Under the pieces are notes generated by a model that was given only the letters and a program-made list of their open reading frames with translations, did no database searches and was not told the origin of the DNA. A program made the translations under genes and the position numbers. Shown piece by piece: positions 36,985 to 46,861 of a DNA stretch of 64,000 nt. Position 1 is the stretch's first letter, and each line of letters begins with the position of its first letter. The DNA is from Alcaligenes aquatilis (GTDB lineage: Bacteria; Pseudomonadota; Gammaproteobacteria; Burkholderiales; Burkholderiaceae_B). The stretch lies in NCBI RefSeq assembly GCF_003076515.1, contig NZ_CP022390.1:1612001-1676000 (forward strand), in the 5' to 3' direction.

Positions 36985-37081
36985 ATTTCCTCTCCTGGTT
37001 ATAGAACGGCGTGTCTTTTGAGCCGACAAACAACAATCAGCGAACCAGACCGGCTCTACCGTTCTTTTGCGTAAAGTCCCC

Positions 37082-37639
37082 TTATCCAGAGTCCAAGGGG
37101 CCGATTCGTAATAGAGGTTCTGCCTCGTGAGCCTGATCGGCAAACAAGGCGGTATCAAAAAATTCCTGTTCCTGCATGGGCACACCCCAACGCCGTGCCA
37201 TGGCCGCAAACAAGCCGCGCGACGCCCGGTTCCCGGGGCTGACCGTCGTTTCCAGATAGCGCAGGGAACGACCACGCAAACGCTCTCGTAAGTGCTCCAG
37301 CATGGCCTGCCCCAGACGACGCCCGCGGGCGCGCTCATGCACGGCAACTTGCCACACAAAGAGCACATCGGGACGGTCGGGGAGAAAGTAGGCAGAGATG
37401 AAACCGTCTATTTGTTCCCCACGCTGCGCGATAACGCAGGTCTGGGAAAAGTGCTCGCTGAGCAGCAAATAGAGATATTCAGAATTCAGATCCAATGGCG
37501 GACTGTCGGCAATCAGTTGATGGATTGCAGCAGCATCGCGCAATTGAGGCGCTCGCAGGATCAGCGCCGGGTCACTGGGGGCAGGATCGATGGCAGTCAC
37601 ACTGCCGGCCGAGCTGCCCGGACTGGGTCGGTCCGTCAA
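37082..37639 (-). CDS. ectA: L-2,4-diaminobutyrate acetyltransferase
   Basis: 185 residues, GNAT fold, acetylates diaminobutyrate for ectoine. Signature parts: [34 protein letters not shown], and the acetyl-CoA loop [17 protein letters not shown]. It appears to start at a TTG that overlaps the ectR stop (TTGA), so it would be translated by coupling; there is no good SD, and a GTG 13 codons in is an alternative. The long N-terminal Pro/Ser tail is unusual and makes the later start worth considering. Confidence 0.93.
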   Translation of the reverse strand: MTDRPSPGSSAGSVTAIDPAPSDPALILRAPQLRDAAAIHQLIADSPPLDLNSEYLYLLLSEHFSQTCVIAQRGEQIDGFISAYFLPDRPDVLFVWQVAVHERARGRRLGQAMLEHLRERLRGRSLRYLETTVSPGNRASRGLFAAMARRWGVPMQEQEFFDTALFADQAHEAEPLLRIGPLDSG

Positions 37640-38163
37640 ACCACCAACCCGGATTCAGGGGGAACATCCCCTTCCGGGACCTCAAGAATAGGCGAGGCCG
37701 TCTCATCGGCCTCCAGCACAACATCCGGGTCAGCGTCGAGCAAGCGCACAATGCGCTCCAGGGACAAGGTCATGGTGGCCTGTTCCAGCTCGGGCAACTC
37801 TTTCAAGGCGTCCGACAGCTTCTTTTGCAAAGGGGATGGCGTATCGTGTGCCAAGGTCTTACCCTCTGGTGTCGCACTGACAAAAACAATGCGCCGATCT
37901 TCACGACCGCGCTCACGCAGCACCAGTTTCTTGTCTTCCAGACGATCCAGAATACCGACCACGGTGCTGGGGCTGACGTGCATCTCGCGACTGATGGCTG
38001 TAGCCGTCAGCGGGCCTTTTTCAATAATGGTGCGCAGGCAGATCAACTGAGGCGCGGTGATATTGCTGTACGCCGACAGCTGCCTGGAATGCAGGGCAAT
38101 CGAGCGCGTAATCTGGCGCAAAGCCCGCAAAATTCGTAAATCGTAGTGTTGATCTGTGGTCAT
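37636..38163 (-). CDS. ectR: MarR-family regulator of ectoine synthesis
   Basis: 175 residues. A MarR winged [65 protein letters not shown], with the DRR wing. It is first in the operon and overlaps ectA by 4 bp, the usual place for EctR, which in other bacteria represses ectABC and is released at high salt. A 25-bp palindrome directly behind a promoter fits autorepression. The acidic tail ([16 protein letters not shown]) is longer than in typical MarR proteins. Confidence 0.92.
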   Translation of the reverse strand: MTTDQHYDLRILRALRQITRSIALHSRQLSAYSNITAPQLICLRTIIEKGPLTATAISREMHVSPSTVVGILDRLEDKKLVLRERGREDRRIVFVSATPEGKTLAHDTPSPLQKKLSDALKELPELEQATMTLSLERIVRLLDADPDVVLEADETASPILEVPEGDVPPESGLVV

Positions 38164-38184
38164 TTAATTAGCCAAACAAAATAA

Positions 38185-38209
38185 TTCAGCACGATTAATT
38201 CGTGTTGAA
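38185..38209. promoter_or_regulatory. Candidate EctR operator (25-bp palindrome)
   Basis: Half-sites TTCAGCACGA (38185-38194) and TCGTGTTGAA (38200-38209) match at 9 of 10 positions across a 5-bp spacer. It begins one base after the -10 box and ends 22 bp before the ectR ATG, over the likely transcription start. Size and symmetry fit a MarR dimer. Confidence 0.65.
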
Positions 38210-38238
38210 ATGATATGCCTAGAAAAGATCTAAGTCAA
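38210..38238 (-). promoter_or_regulatory. Promoter of ectRABCD
   Basis: On the minus strand TTGACT (38238-38233), 17-bp spacer, TATCAT (38215-38210). Both hexamers are close to sigma70 consensus. Confidence 0.65.
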
Positions 38239-38588
38239 ACCGATTTACACTCAAAATCATACGGAGCGTAAACACGCAGAGCCGACTTAAAACCCCAAAA
38301 AGTAAGTACCCGCCCCCTATTGAGCGGGCCAGCAAAATGTGGAAAATGCCCCGCCCTATCCTTTCTTCGCCCTGATCGCGCCAAGACGACACATAGCTTA
38401 CAGTACACTGTCATGCGCCTTTACCGAGGCGGATCGGTCTGTCTTTAAGCAAGGCAGGGGCACTGCATCAGAATCCTGCTTGCAAACTGCCACAGCCTGA
38501 TACAGACCCAGCCCATTAACCCATCACCGTCTCGGCCAAGTAAAGCCACGACCTGCCCACGGTGCGCCTGGCAGACAGTAAAACCAGC
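38239..38588. other. 350-bp divergent region between ectR and yddG
   Basis: No gene is supported. A short ACAGT-AC-ACTGT palindrome lies at about 38401-38412, and the stretch 38420-38500 can form several short stems. I could not assign it to a known riboswitch class. Confidence 0.35.
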
Positions 38589-39500
38589 ATGAAGCAATCT
38601 GATAAGGCCACCCTGACCGGACTGATCGCCATTGTCCTTTGGAGCACGATTGTCGGTCTGATACGCAGCGTCAGTGACTCTCTGGGCGTAACCGGCGGCG
38701 CAGCCCTGATTTACACCCTGGCCTCGGTCTTTCTGCTTTTGTCAGTAGGCTGGGTACGCTTGCGCAGTTTTCCGCGCCGCTACCTGATCTGGGGCAGTGT
38801 GCTGTTTGTCTCCTATGAGTTGTGCCTGGCCCTGTCCATTGGCTATGCCCACAACAGTCAGCAAGCCATTGAAGTGGGTATGGTCAATTATCTGTGGCCC
38901 ACCTTCACTATCGTGGCCGCTATTTTGTTCAATAAGCAAAAAGCCAACTGGCTGATTGCGCCGGGCCTATTCTTGTCCATGATGGGTATCAGCTGGATTC
39001 TGGGCGGTGAACAAGGCTTGAGTCTGCACAACATCTGGCTGAATGTGCAGGACAATCCCTTGAGCTACGGCCTGGCCTTTAGCGGTGCACTGATCTGGGC
39101 CGGCTACAGCACCATGACCGCCCGCATCGCCCAGGGCAAAAATGGCATCACCTTGTTTTTCATGCTGACAGCAGCGGCCCTGTGGATGAAATACCTGATC
39201 CAAGGCGCGCCTGCCATCACGTTCACAGTGCCCGCTTTACTGTATTTGCTGCTGGCTGCCATTGCGATGGGCTTTGGTTATGCCGCCTGGAACGTGGGCA
39301 TTTTGCATGGCAATGTCACCATACTGGCCGGCGCCTCTTACTTTATTCCGGTCATTTCAGCCGTCCTGTCCACCTTTTTGCTGCAAGCCCCCTTGACGCT
39401 GACTTTCTGGCAAGGCTCGGCCATGGTGTGTTCGGGGGCCCTGTTGTGTTGGTGGGCCATTCGCGTGCGCAAACCCAGGCCGGTGACAGGCACTGTCTGA
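38589..39500 (+). CDS. yddG: Aromatic amino acid exporter, YddG type
   Basis: 303 residues, ten membrane helices of the DMT/EamA fold. It aligns well in memory to E. coli YddG: ATLTGLIAIVLWSTIVGLIR, LFVSYELCLALSIGYA, QAIEVGMVNYLWPT, GFGYAAWNVGILHGNVTILAGASYF and PLTLTFWQGSAMVCSGALLCW. YddG exports aromatic amino acids and related compounds. The 9 codons before this ATG lack homology. An attenuated DAHP synthase lies 12 kb away, but there is no direct linkage. Confidence 0.93.
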   Translation: MKQSDKATLTGLIAIVLWSTIVGLIRSVSDSLGVTGGAALIYTLASVFLLLSVGWVRLRSFPRRYLIWGSVLFVSYELCLALSIGYAHNSQQAIEVGMVNYLWPTFTIVAAILFNKQKANWLIAPGLFLSMMGISWILGGEQGLSLHNIWLNVQDNPLSYGLAFSGALIWAGYSTMTARIAQGKNGITLFFMLTAAALWMKYLIQGAPAITFTVPALLYLLLAAIAMGFGYAAWNVGILHGNVTILAGASYFIPVISAVLSTFLLQAPLTLTFWQGSAMVCSGALLCWWAIRVRKPRPVTGTV

Positions 39501-39593
39501 AAAACCATACTCATTAATCCCAACACCGTTGTGACTGCCGCGCAAAAATCAAAACTAAAAGCAATGTGCTGCGCTGCAATAAAAGCGGCATCA

Positions 39594-39635
39594 AAAAAGA
39601 CCGCCCCCGTTAATTCAACTTCGGGCGGTCTTTTT
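39594..39635. terminator. Bidirectional terminator between yddG and tldD
   Basis: AAAAAGACCGCCC (39594-39606) pairs with GGGCGGTCTTTTT (39623-39635), 13 bp with a 16-nt loop. T tracts are present on both strands. Confidence 0.85.
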
Positions 39636-39663
39636 ATTGGTTTTGATTAGCCAGCAAATTAAA

Positions 39664-41124
39664 TCAGGCGGTTCCACCCACAGTCAGGTTTTCCATCCGC
39701 ACGGTAGGAATCCCGACCCCAACCGGAACACTTTGACCTTCTTTACCGCAAGTACCCACTCCTGAATCCAACTGCATGTCATTACCGATCATACTGATTT
39801 GATTCATGGCATCGGGCCCGCTACCAATCAGGGTGGCCCCTTTAACGGGGTACATCAGTTTCCCATTTTCAATCACCCAGGCTTCCGAGGCGGAGAAAAC
39901 AAACTTACCGCTAGTAATATCAACCTGGCCGCCACCGAAGTCTACGGCATATAAACCTTTTTTAACCGAGGCAATAATTTCCTGAGGATCCTTATCGCCG
40001 CCCAACATAAAGGTGTTGGTCATACGCGGCATGGGCAGGCTGGCGTAGGATTCACGGCGGCCATTACCCGTAATGGCCGTCCCCATCAGGCGCGCATTAT
40101 GGGTATCTTGCAAGTAGCCTTTCAAAATACCGTCTTCAATCAAAACCGTACGTTGCGTGGTATTGCCCTCGTCATCCATATTTAAGGAACCACGGCGGTT
40201 TTCCAAGGTGCCATCATCAATGACGGTCACGCCTTTAGAGGCCACGCGCTGGCCAATACGGCCCGAGAACAAGCTGCTGCCTCGCCGGTTGAAATCGCCC
40301 TCCAAACCATGGCCTACCGCTTCGTGCAGCATGACACCTGGCCAGCCCGGCCCCAGAACCACCGTCATCTGCCCAGCGGGTGCCGGTTTGGCTTGTAGAT
40401 TGGTCATGGCAGAACGCACAGCCTTGTCCACGTAACTGCGCAGCATATCGTCAGAGAAATAGGACAGGTCAACCCGCCCGCCACCGGCTGCCGAGCCGCG
40501 TTCACGACGGCCATTTTGTTCAACAATGACCGACAAGGACAAATGCACCAAGGGACGTACATCGGCTGCCAACCGGCCATCGCTACCAGCGACCAGCACC
40601 ACATCGTATTCCGCCCCCAGACTGGCCATGACCTGCACCACGCGCGAATCTGCCGCACGCGCCAAAGCATCCAGCCTTCCCAGCAAAGCCACCTTCTCAG
40701 GGGCAGGCAAACTGGCGATAGGGTCCGTGCCGGTATACAAGGGGGGGCGCGGTGAATCGGTCGGCACCAAAATGCCGCTTTTACCCGAACCGCCCTGGCG
40801 TGCAATCGAACGCACCACACGGGCCGAGGACAGCAACGCCTCGGGACTGAGGGAGTCCGAATAGGCAAACGCGGTTTTCTCGCCGCTTAATGCACGCACA
40901 CCCACGCCCTGCTCGATTGAAAAGCTGCCGCTTTTGACGATCCCCTCATCCAGCGCCCAGCCTTCGCTACGGGTGTACTGAAAATACAAATCGGCGTAGT
41001 CGGCCTGATGGGTGAAGATCTCACCGAGCGCGCCAGACAAATGACTTTCGTCCAGACCCCAGGGGTCAAGCAACAGTCCACGGGCACATTCCAGAGCATT
41101 GATAGCCGGATCAACTAACTTCAT
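39664..41124 (-). CDS. tldD: Metalloprotease TldD
   Basis: 486 residues. TldD forms a heterodimer with TldE/PmbA that degrades unfolded peptides, matures microcin B17 in E. coli and affects CcdA stability. The metal site is [11 protein letters not shown] at about 263-273 (HExxxH), with a cysteine ligand late in the chain ([13 protein letters not shown]). The N-terminus, [30 protein letters not shown], is family-typical. The partner gene pmbA is not in this window. Confidence 0.96.
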   Translation of the reverse strand: MKLVDPAINALECARGLLLDPWGLDESHLSGALGEIFTHQADYADLYFQYTRSEGWALDEGIVKSGSFSIEQGVGVRALSGEKTAFAYSDSLSPEALLSSARVVRSIARQGGSGKSGILVPTDSPRPPLYTGTDPIASLPAPEKVALLGRLDALARAADSRVVQVMASLGAEYDVVLVAGSDGRLAADVRPLVHLSLSVIVEQNGRRERGSAAGGGRVDLSYFSDDMLRSYVDKAVRSAMTNLQAKPAPAGQMTVVLGPGWPGVMLHEAVGHGLEGDFNRRGSSLFSGRIGQRVASKGVTVIDDGTLENRRGSLNMDDEGNTTQRTVLIEDGILKGYLQDTHNARLMGTAITGNGRRESYASLPMPRMTNTFMLGGDKDPQEIIASVKKGLYAVDFGGGQVDITSGKFVFSASEAWVIENGKLMYPVKGATLIGSGPDAMNQISMIGNDMQLDSGVGTCGKEGQSVPVGVGIPTVRMENLTVGGTA

Positions 41125-41394
41125 CGTTTATTCCTACTGACAGATCCCCGGCAAGCCCATGGCTGCAAGGGACGAAAATGGGTACCAATAGACGTGCTGA
41201 CATCAACTTGGCTTCCGTCCATCTGAGCATTAAAACAGAATGTGCCACCGTATGCGATGCCCACGTACGGATCAGGCCATTTACGCCCCTCCCCCCCTAA
41301 ATCAGCCGATTGAAGCAATCGGTTCAAATATTCTACTTACGACATTTTCTGATACGGAATTAAAACTATTTAAAAATCCGTCTAATTAGAAATG

Positions 41395-41441
41395 AACCCA
41401 TATGGTTTTGGTATAAACCCATTCGGTTTTATGATAACCCC
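41395..41441 (+). promoter_or_regulatory. Direct AACCCATNNGGTTTT repeats in the A/T-rich hns upstream region
   Basis: AACCCATATGGTTTT (41395-41409) and AACCCATTCGGTTTT (41416-41430) are 21 bp apart, two helical turns, and AACCCC at 41436 starts a third half. Each contains an AACC...GGTT inverted repeat. A further ACCCTTAA/TTAAGGGT pair lies at about 41481-41526. The whole 526-bp gap (41125-41650) is A/T-rich, as expected for hns autoregulation, and holds no gene I can support. Confidence 0.4.
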
Positions 41442-41650
41442 TGATTAGATTAATTAATCAAGAGCCATAGAATCGTCTAATACCCTTAAATAATTACAAA
41501 AACCAAACACCTTTTTGATTAAGGGTTTATTTTTTATCCAAACCACTTATCTTTTCAAGAAAATCAAAGTACACTGCTTTCACATGATAAACATGAGCTT
41601 GTGCAGGCAGGGTTTATCAGATAACTACAAACATGAAACAGGAATCCTAT

Positions 41651-41998
41651 ATGTCAGTCGAAACTTACAGCTCCGCAAAGCAGAAGATCGAAAAAGAGAT
41701 TCTGCGTCTGCAAAAGCAGATGAAATCCCTTAGAGTTAAACAGCGTCGTCCTGTCATTGCGTCTATCGTCAAGTCCATGCAAGACAACGAGATCACGATT
41801 GAAGAAGTTGCTGAAGCTCTGGAAAACTCTGCCCGTCGCGGCGCTGGCGCTAGCTCCAATGGTCCCAAAACCAGCCTGCCTCCCAAATACCGCCACCCCG
41901 GCACCCAAGACACCTGGACGGGCCGTGGTCGTCCACCACGCTGGATCATTGATGCAGAAGCCAATGGCCGCAGCCGTGAAGAGTTTCTTATCAAATAA
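41651..41998 (+). CDS. hns: H-NS-family nucleoid protein
   Basis: 115 residues. The N-terminal half (1-60) is a coiled-coil oligomerisation domain (AKQKIEKEILRLQKQMKSLR). A Gly/Ser linker leads to the DNA-binding domain: LPPKYRHPGTQDTWTGRGRPPRWI, the H-NS core motif with the RGRPP minor-groove loop. It would bind and silence A/T-rich DNA. Its own upstream region is unusually A/T-rich. SD AGGA precedes the ATG; six extra upstream codons were dropped. One of probably several H-NS paralogues in the genome. Confidence 0.93.
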   Translation: MSVETYSSAKQKIEKEILRLQKQMKSLRVKQRRPVIASIVKSMQDNEITIEEVAEALENSARRGAGASSNGPKTSLPPKYRHPGTQDTWTGRGRPPRWIIDAEANGRSREEFLIK

Positions 41999-42015
41999 GC
42001 TTGGAAACCAAACAA

Positions 42016-42052
42016 AAGAAAGGGACCGCTTTTCAAGCGGTCCCTTTCTTAT
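42016..42052 (+). terminator. Terminator after hns
   Basis: Perfect 16-bp stem AAGAAAGGGACCGCTT / AAGCGGTCCCTTTCTT with a 3-nt loop. It sits 18 bp after the hns stop and may also serve the convergent lipoprotein gene. Confidence 0.9.
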
Positions 42053-42091
42053 TGATCTAAAACCCCTACATAATATCGGGGTTCTAGCGAC

Positions 42092-42739
42092 TCAATCTCG
42101 AGGTAATGGATATCGGATATCAATCACTTGTCCATTATTACCGGGAAAACCATCAAATATGGCCTGGGACAAAAAAGGCATCTGCTGGTCCAGATTGTCA
42201 GAATGGCTATACGACACAGCGGTGGCGCGATACACTTCCGCGCCCGAGTTTTGATTATCCGTAATAATTACATTTAGATAATTTTTATACATAGTGACAG
42301 GAACATTCACTACATTCGGAGAATAAAAGAAACCGCCGCCCCAGCCATCATTTGGCGCATAATAGCCGCGACCAATTCCCCATGCGGATGGGCCATAAAA
42401 GCTATCTGCAAATTGCGGCACCCAGCTTTGCTCCTGCGGATTGCCATAATCCATTTGCACCACGAAACGCGCCGATTTCAGATCAGGGGCTTGCACCAGT
42501 CCTGTCACCCCAATAGAAGCCCGCACAGAATCAGCAAAAGACTGGTATTGCAAACTGCCGCTTTTGTCTGGCGAGGACTTGATGTAATACGTATCGCCAC
42601 TGGTGGTGGTGGGCCATTGCTGATAACGCGTCAATTTGGCAGACCAGCTAGGCGCAGCGCAAGCCGTAGTCAACAACGCGAATGCCAGGCCCATCAGGCG
42701 TAGGGCGCGCCAGGAAGCCCCTTCAGAAAATAAGCTCAT
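42092..42739 (-). CDS. DUF4136-type lipoprotein
   Basis: 215 residues. A signal peptide ends at a lipobox-like LLTTAC, so C27 would be lipidated. The mature part (TRYQQWPTTTSGDTYYIKSSPDKSGSLQYQSFADSVRASI) fits DUF4136, small outer-membrane or periplasmic lipoproteins of unknown role. A Gly/Tyr/Trp-rich stretch (YGPSAWGIGRGYYAPNDGWGGGFFY) lies at about 120-145. SD AAAGGTG. Divergent from pepN, monocistronic. Confidence 0.8.
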   Translation of the reverse strand: MSLFSEGASWRALRLMGLAFALLTTACAAPSWSAKLTRYQQWPTTTSGDTYYIKSSPDKSGSLQYQSFADSVRASIGVTGLVQAPDLKSARFVVQMDYGNPQEQSWVPQFADSFYGPSAWGIGRGYYAPNDGWGGGFFYSPNVVNVPVTMYKNYLNVIITDNQNSGAEVYRATAVSYSHSDNLDQQMPFLSQAIFDGFPGNNGQVIDIRYPLPRD

Positions 42740-42902
42740 CGTTTCACCTTTGCTTGTTTTTCGCTTGCACGTTCAAGCCCGATTAATGGCAGCGCCACAG
42801 CGCTGGCGAACAATTAGTGTACTGCCTGTTTCTGGCGCTCAGTGTGGGCGTTCAAACAACATTACAATAGACCATCTTTTTCGATTGTCGGACCAGGATC
42901 AC

Positions 42903-45581
42903 ATGCGCACAGACACCTTACCCACGATCTCCCGCCACGATTACCAACCCTACCCCTATCAAATAGAAAAGGTACGGTTGGAATTTGATTTGGCGGCCGA
43001 GCAAACCTTGGTTCGTCTGGCTTTTCGAGCCAGCAGCCGGGATGGCCAGATCCGCCCCCTGGTGCTGGATGGCGAAGACATTGAACTCATTGAAATCAGT
43101 CTGAATGGCGTCGCCCTGAACGCCCAGGATTACCAGCTTGATGAGCAGGGCCTGACGCTCTCGCCGGCGGCCACAGAGTTTGACGTGGTACTGGTGAGCC
43201 GCTGCCGCCCCCAAGAGAACACCATGCTGATGGGCCTGTATATCTCGGGCCAGAACCTATTTACTCAATGCGAAGCCCAGGGCTTTCGCCGTATCACTTT
43301 CTTTCCGGACCGCCCCGATGTGATGTCCCGCTATGAAGTGGTGCTGCGTGGCGATGCCAAGCGCTACCCGTATCTGCTCTCCAATGGCAATTTGCTGGAA
43401 AGCACCACACTGGACGATGGCCGTACTCAAGCTATCTGGGAAGACCCCTTTCCAAAACCTTCTTATTTATTTGCGCTGGTGGCCGGCGATTTTGATGTAC
43501 GCGAGCGTGAAATCAAAAAGGCCAATGGCCAGCCTGCCCTATTGCAGGTTTATTGCGATCGTGGTGACGGCGATAAAACAGAATGGGCCATGCAATGCCT
43601 GGAGCATTCAGTACGCTGGGATGAGCAACGCTTCGGCCTGGAACTGGATCTGGACCGCTTCATGATTGTGGCCGCTCGCGACTTCAATATGGGCGCGATG
43701 GAAAACAAGGGCCTGAACATTTTTAATTCCGCCTATGTGCTGGCCGATGCACAAAGCACCACCGATGCGTCCTTCAACGCCGTCGAAGCCGTTATTGGTC
43801 ACGAATATTTCCACAACTGGACGGGCAACCGCGTGACGTGCCGCGACTGGTTCCAGCTCTCCTTGAAAGAAGGCCTGACGGTGTTCCGCGACCAGGAGTT
43901 CTCGGCAGACATGTTGGCGCAAGGACTGGACGGCCCTCAAGCTGCCAGCGCTCGTGCCGTCAAACGCATTGATGATGTCAGCGTCTTGCGCGCGGCCCAA
44001 TTTCCTGAAGATGCCGGCCCGATGGCTCACCCTATCCGTCCCGAGAGCTATCAGGAAATCAGCAACTTTTATACCGCCACGATTTACGAGAAAGGCGCTG
44101 AAGTCATTCGCATGCAGCACACCTTGCTGGGCGAAGAAAACTTTCAGGCTGGCATTCGTGAATACTTCAAGCGCCATGACGGCCAAGCGGTCACGTGCGA
44201 TGATTTCGTGGACAGCATGGACAGCGTGTATCGCCAAGTCAAGCCTGGCCGCAGCCTGGAACAGTTCCGACGCTGGTATCAGCAGGCCGGCACTCCCCGC
44301 GTTCAGGTCAGCCTGCAACACGACCCCGCCACCCAGACCGCTACGCTGACCCTGCGCCAAAGCAATGCCCCCGCTGGGATTGAAAACAAATCCACGCCCA
44401 AACCCCCCTTGCATATCCCCTTTGCCCTGGGCATGCTGGATCAACAAGGCGCTCCCTTAACCCTGCACCTGGATGATCAGCAAGGCGATACGCTGGTGCT
44501 GGATTTCACTGAAGCGGAACAAAGCTGGACCTTCACGCAGATTCCCGACGCTCCGGTTCTGTCCCTGCTGCGCAATTTCTCTGCCCCCGTGCGGGTGGAC
44601 TACTACCGTCCGGATTCCGAGCTGGCTTTGCTAGCCCGCCACGACACGGATCCATTTGCACGCTGGGAAGCGGCGCAGTTGCTGGCTACCCGTCTGATTT
44701 TGTCCTCGGCCTCGGGACGCACTCCTTCGGCCACACAATTGGCGACCGTGGTGCAAACCTGGCATGCGCTGGTACAAGACCCCGCCTTAAGCCCTGCTTA
44801 CAAGGCCCGTATCCTGTCCCTTCCCAGCGAGCGTGAATTGCTGGAACAGACCCAGCCCATGACCCCGCGTGCCGTTGTTCAAGCCCGCCGTCAACTCCAA
44901 CGTGAACTGGGTCTGGCCCTGACTCCCTACTGGCAAGAGCTGTACCAGTACCTGAGCCTGGAACAGGCTCCTTACAGCCCAGACGCCTTGCAGGCAGGCC
45001 AGCGCTCCTTGCGCAATCTGGCTCTGAATTATCTGCTGGTTGCCGGCGTGAGTACCGGCCCACGGTTGGCACGCAATCAATACGATCAGGCCACCAATAT
45101 GACTGATCGCATGGGTGCCTTAAGTGCGCTGGTGAACTACGGCGACCAAGAAGATCGCCAAGACGGCCTGGATGACTTTTTCCAGCGCTGGCAAGACAAT
45201 CCCCTGGTGCTGGACCGCTGGTTCAGCTTGCAGGCCACCGCCCCCAGCACACAAGTTGCCCAAGTGCGCGCCTTGATGCTGCATCCGGCTTTCTCGATGC
45301 GCAATCCCAACCGCGCTCGCTCTCTGATTTTCCAGTTTTGCATGAATAATATGCAGGCGGTACACACGCCCGAAGGCTATACCTTCTGGGCCGAGCAAGT
45401 CATTGCCCTGGACAAGCTCAACCCGGAAATCTCTGCCCGTCTGGCCCGTGTGTTTGATAACTGGGCCCGCTTTGAACCCGAAGCCCGCGACCTGCTCAAG
45501 GCAGCGCTGGAGCGTATTCAGGCCGAACCCGGCCTGTCGGGTAATGTGGCCGAAATCGTACATAAAGCATTAACTCTTTGA
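42903..45581 (+). CDS. pepN: Aminopeptidase N (M1 alanyl aminopeptidase)
   Basis: 892 residues, close to E. coli PepN (870). It removes N-terminal residues from peptides in the cytoplasm. The substrate motif GAMEN is at 264-268, the zinc motif HEYFH at 300-304, and the third ligand is the Glu in [13 protein letters not shown] near 323. The C-terminal half is the helical cap. The annotated ATG at 42903 (AGGA upstream) replaces a much longer frame whose first 89 codons overlap the divergent lipoprotein gene. Followed directly by fbp. Confidence 0.97.
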   Translation: MRTDTLPTISRHDYQPYPYQIEKVRLEFDLAAEQTLVRLAFRASSRDGQIRPLVLDGEDIELIEISLNGVALNAQDYQLDEQGLTLSPAATEFDVVLVSRCRPQENTMLMGLYISGQNLFTQCEAQGFRRITFFPDRPDVMSRYEVVLRGDAKRYPYLLSNGNLLESTTLDDGRTQAIWEDPFPKPSYLFALVAGDFDVREREIKKANGQPALLQVYCDRGDGDKTEWAMQCLEHSVRWDEQRFGLELDLDRFMIVAARDFNMGAMENKGLNIFNSAYVLADAQSTTDASFNAVEAVIGHEYFHNWTGNRVTCRDWFQLSLKEGLTVFRDQEFSADMLAQGLDGPQAASARAVKRIDDVSVLRAAQFPEDAGPMAHPIRPESYQEISNFYTATIYEKGAEVIRMQHTLLGEENFQAGIREYFKRHDGQAVTCDDFVDSMDSVYRQVKPGRSLEQFRRWYQQAGTPRVQVSLQHDPATQTATLTLRQSNAPAGIENKSTPKPPLHIPFALGMLDQQGAPLTLHLDDQQGDTLVLDFTEAEQSWTFTQIPDAPVLSLLRNFSAPVRVDYYRPDSELALLARHDTDPFARWEAAQLLATRLILSSASGRTPSATQLATVVQTWHALVQDPALSPAYKARILSLPSERELLEQTQPMTPRAVVQARRQLQRELGLALTPYWQELYQYLSLEQAPYSPDALQAGQRSLRNLALNYLLVAGVSTGPRLARNQYDQATNMTDRMGALSALVNYGDQEDRQDGLDDFFQRWQDNPLVLDRWFSLQATAPSTQVAQVRALMLHPAFSMRNPNRARSLIFQFCMNNMQAVHTPEGYTFWAEQVIALDKLNPEISARLARVFDNWARFEPEARDLLKAALERIQAEPGLSGNVAEIVHKALTL

Positions 45582-45595
45582 CCTCGGAGTCTGTC

Positions 45596-46603
45596 TTGAA
45601 GAAAAACCTTACTCAGTATCTGGTGGAGCAACAGCGCCAGAAAAAAACGGTCACCGCCGATGTGCGCCTACTACTGGAGACCGTGGCTCGCGCGTGCAAG
45701 GCCATTGGCCATGCCGTCAGCAAAGGGGCGCTGGGCGGCGTTCTGGGTTCTCTGGACTCCGAGAACGTCCAGGGCGAAGTTCAGAAAAAACTGGACGTCC
45801 TGTCCAATGAAATTCTGCTGGAAGCCAATGAATGGGGCGGCAATCTGGCTGCCATGGCCTCCGAGGAAATGGACACCCTGCACCGTATCCCCGACTACTA
45901 CCCCAAGGGCGAAAACCTGCTCTTGTTCGATCCGCTGGATGGCTCGTCCAATATTGACGTGAACGTGTCCATTGGCACGATCTTCTCGGTGCTGAGCGTA
46001 CCGCCTGAAGCGCGTGACCGCGTCATCGAAGAGCAGGACTTCCTGCAGCCCGGCGTGCGCCAGGTTGCGGCCGGTTATGCCATTTACGGCCCACAAACCA
46101 TGCTGGTACTGACTGTGGGTGACGGCGTTGCCGCGTTCACGCTGGACAAGGAAATGGGCTCCTGGGTATTGACCACCGAGCGCGTCACCATCCCTGAGGA
46201 CACCGCTGAATTTGCCATCAACATGTCTAATATGCGTCACTGGGAAGCCCCGGTAAAACGCTATATCGACGACTGTCTGGCAGGCCCAGAAGGCCCACTG
46301 GGTAAAAGCTACAATATGCGCTGGATCGCCTCCATGGTGGCCGACGTACACCGCATCCTGACCCGTGGCGGTATCTTCATGTATCCCCGTGATGCCCGCG
46401 CCTCCGGTCGTAAAGGCAAGCTGCGTTTGATGTACGAAGCCAACCCCATGAGCTTCCTGGTCGAGCAGGCTGGTGGCCTGTCGATTGACGGCACACAGCG
46501 CATTCTGGACGTGCAGCCCACAGAACTGCATCAGCGCATTGGCGTGATTCTGGGTTCGCGCAACGAGGTCGAGCGCGTGCGCCAATACCACGAGCAAGGG
46601 TGA
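45596..46603 (+). CDS. fbp: Fructose-1,6-bisphosphatase, class 1
   Basis: 335 residues from a TTG at 45596 with GGAG 6 nt upstream. A longer frame from a TTG at 45578 overlaps the pepN stop, but the family starts at [12 protein letters not shown]. It makes fructose-6-phosphate in gluconeogenesis. Metal/substrate motifs: [45 protein letters not shown] and [20 protein letters not shown]. Two Mg2+ and a lithium-sensitive site are typical of the class. Cotranscribed with pepN. Confidence 0.95.
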   Translation: MKKNLTQYLVEQQRQKKTVTADVRLLLETVARACKAIGHAVSKGALGGVLGSLDSENVQGEVQKKLDVLSNEILLEANEWGGNLAAMASEEMDTLHRIPDYYPKGENLLLFDPLDGSSNIDVNVSIGTIFSVLSVPPEARDRVIEEQDFLQPGVRQVAAGYAIYGPQTMLVLTVGDGVAAFTLDKEMGSWVLTTERVTIPEDTAEFAINMSNMRHWEAPVKRYIDDCLAGPEGPLGKSYNMRWIASMVADVHRILTRGGIFMYPRDARASGRKGKLRLMYEANPMSFLVEQAGGLSIDGTQRILDVQPTELHQRIGVILGSRNEVERVRQYHEQG

Positions 46604-46650
46604 CTTCTATCCGCTGCTCGCCAGCGGACACCGTTGCTTTGCTGAAATGA

Positions 46651-46681
46651 AAATGGCCTCCAATCTGGAGGCCATTTTTTT
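46651..46681 (+). terminator. Terminator after fbp
   Basis: AAATGGCCTCC (46651-46661) / GGAGGCCATTT (46667-46677), 5-nt loop, then further T. The remaining gap to 46861 shows no feature. Confidence 0.9.
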
Positions 46682-46861
46682 AGAAGGCAAACTATTCAGG
46701 CTGACTGCTGAGCACGTCTTTTCAACTACCAGATAGGTAAATTGGGAAATGACGTAAAGCCAACAAGGGCAGATGAGTGGTTCATAAGCACACCTCTGGT
46801 CTCAAGCACAGCGCTGAACAAAGACTATCTGTTCATCACTCTCTACACCCGATAATCCGCT

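Noticed and set aside
38239-38588. Riboswitch before yddG
   Set aside because: Several short stems but no conserved block of any class I know.
42636-42902. N-terminal extension of pepN
   Set aside because: Overlaps the divergent lipoprotein gene and lacks M1 homology; the ATG at 42903 has an SD.
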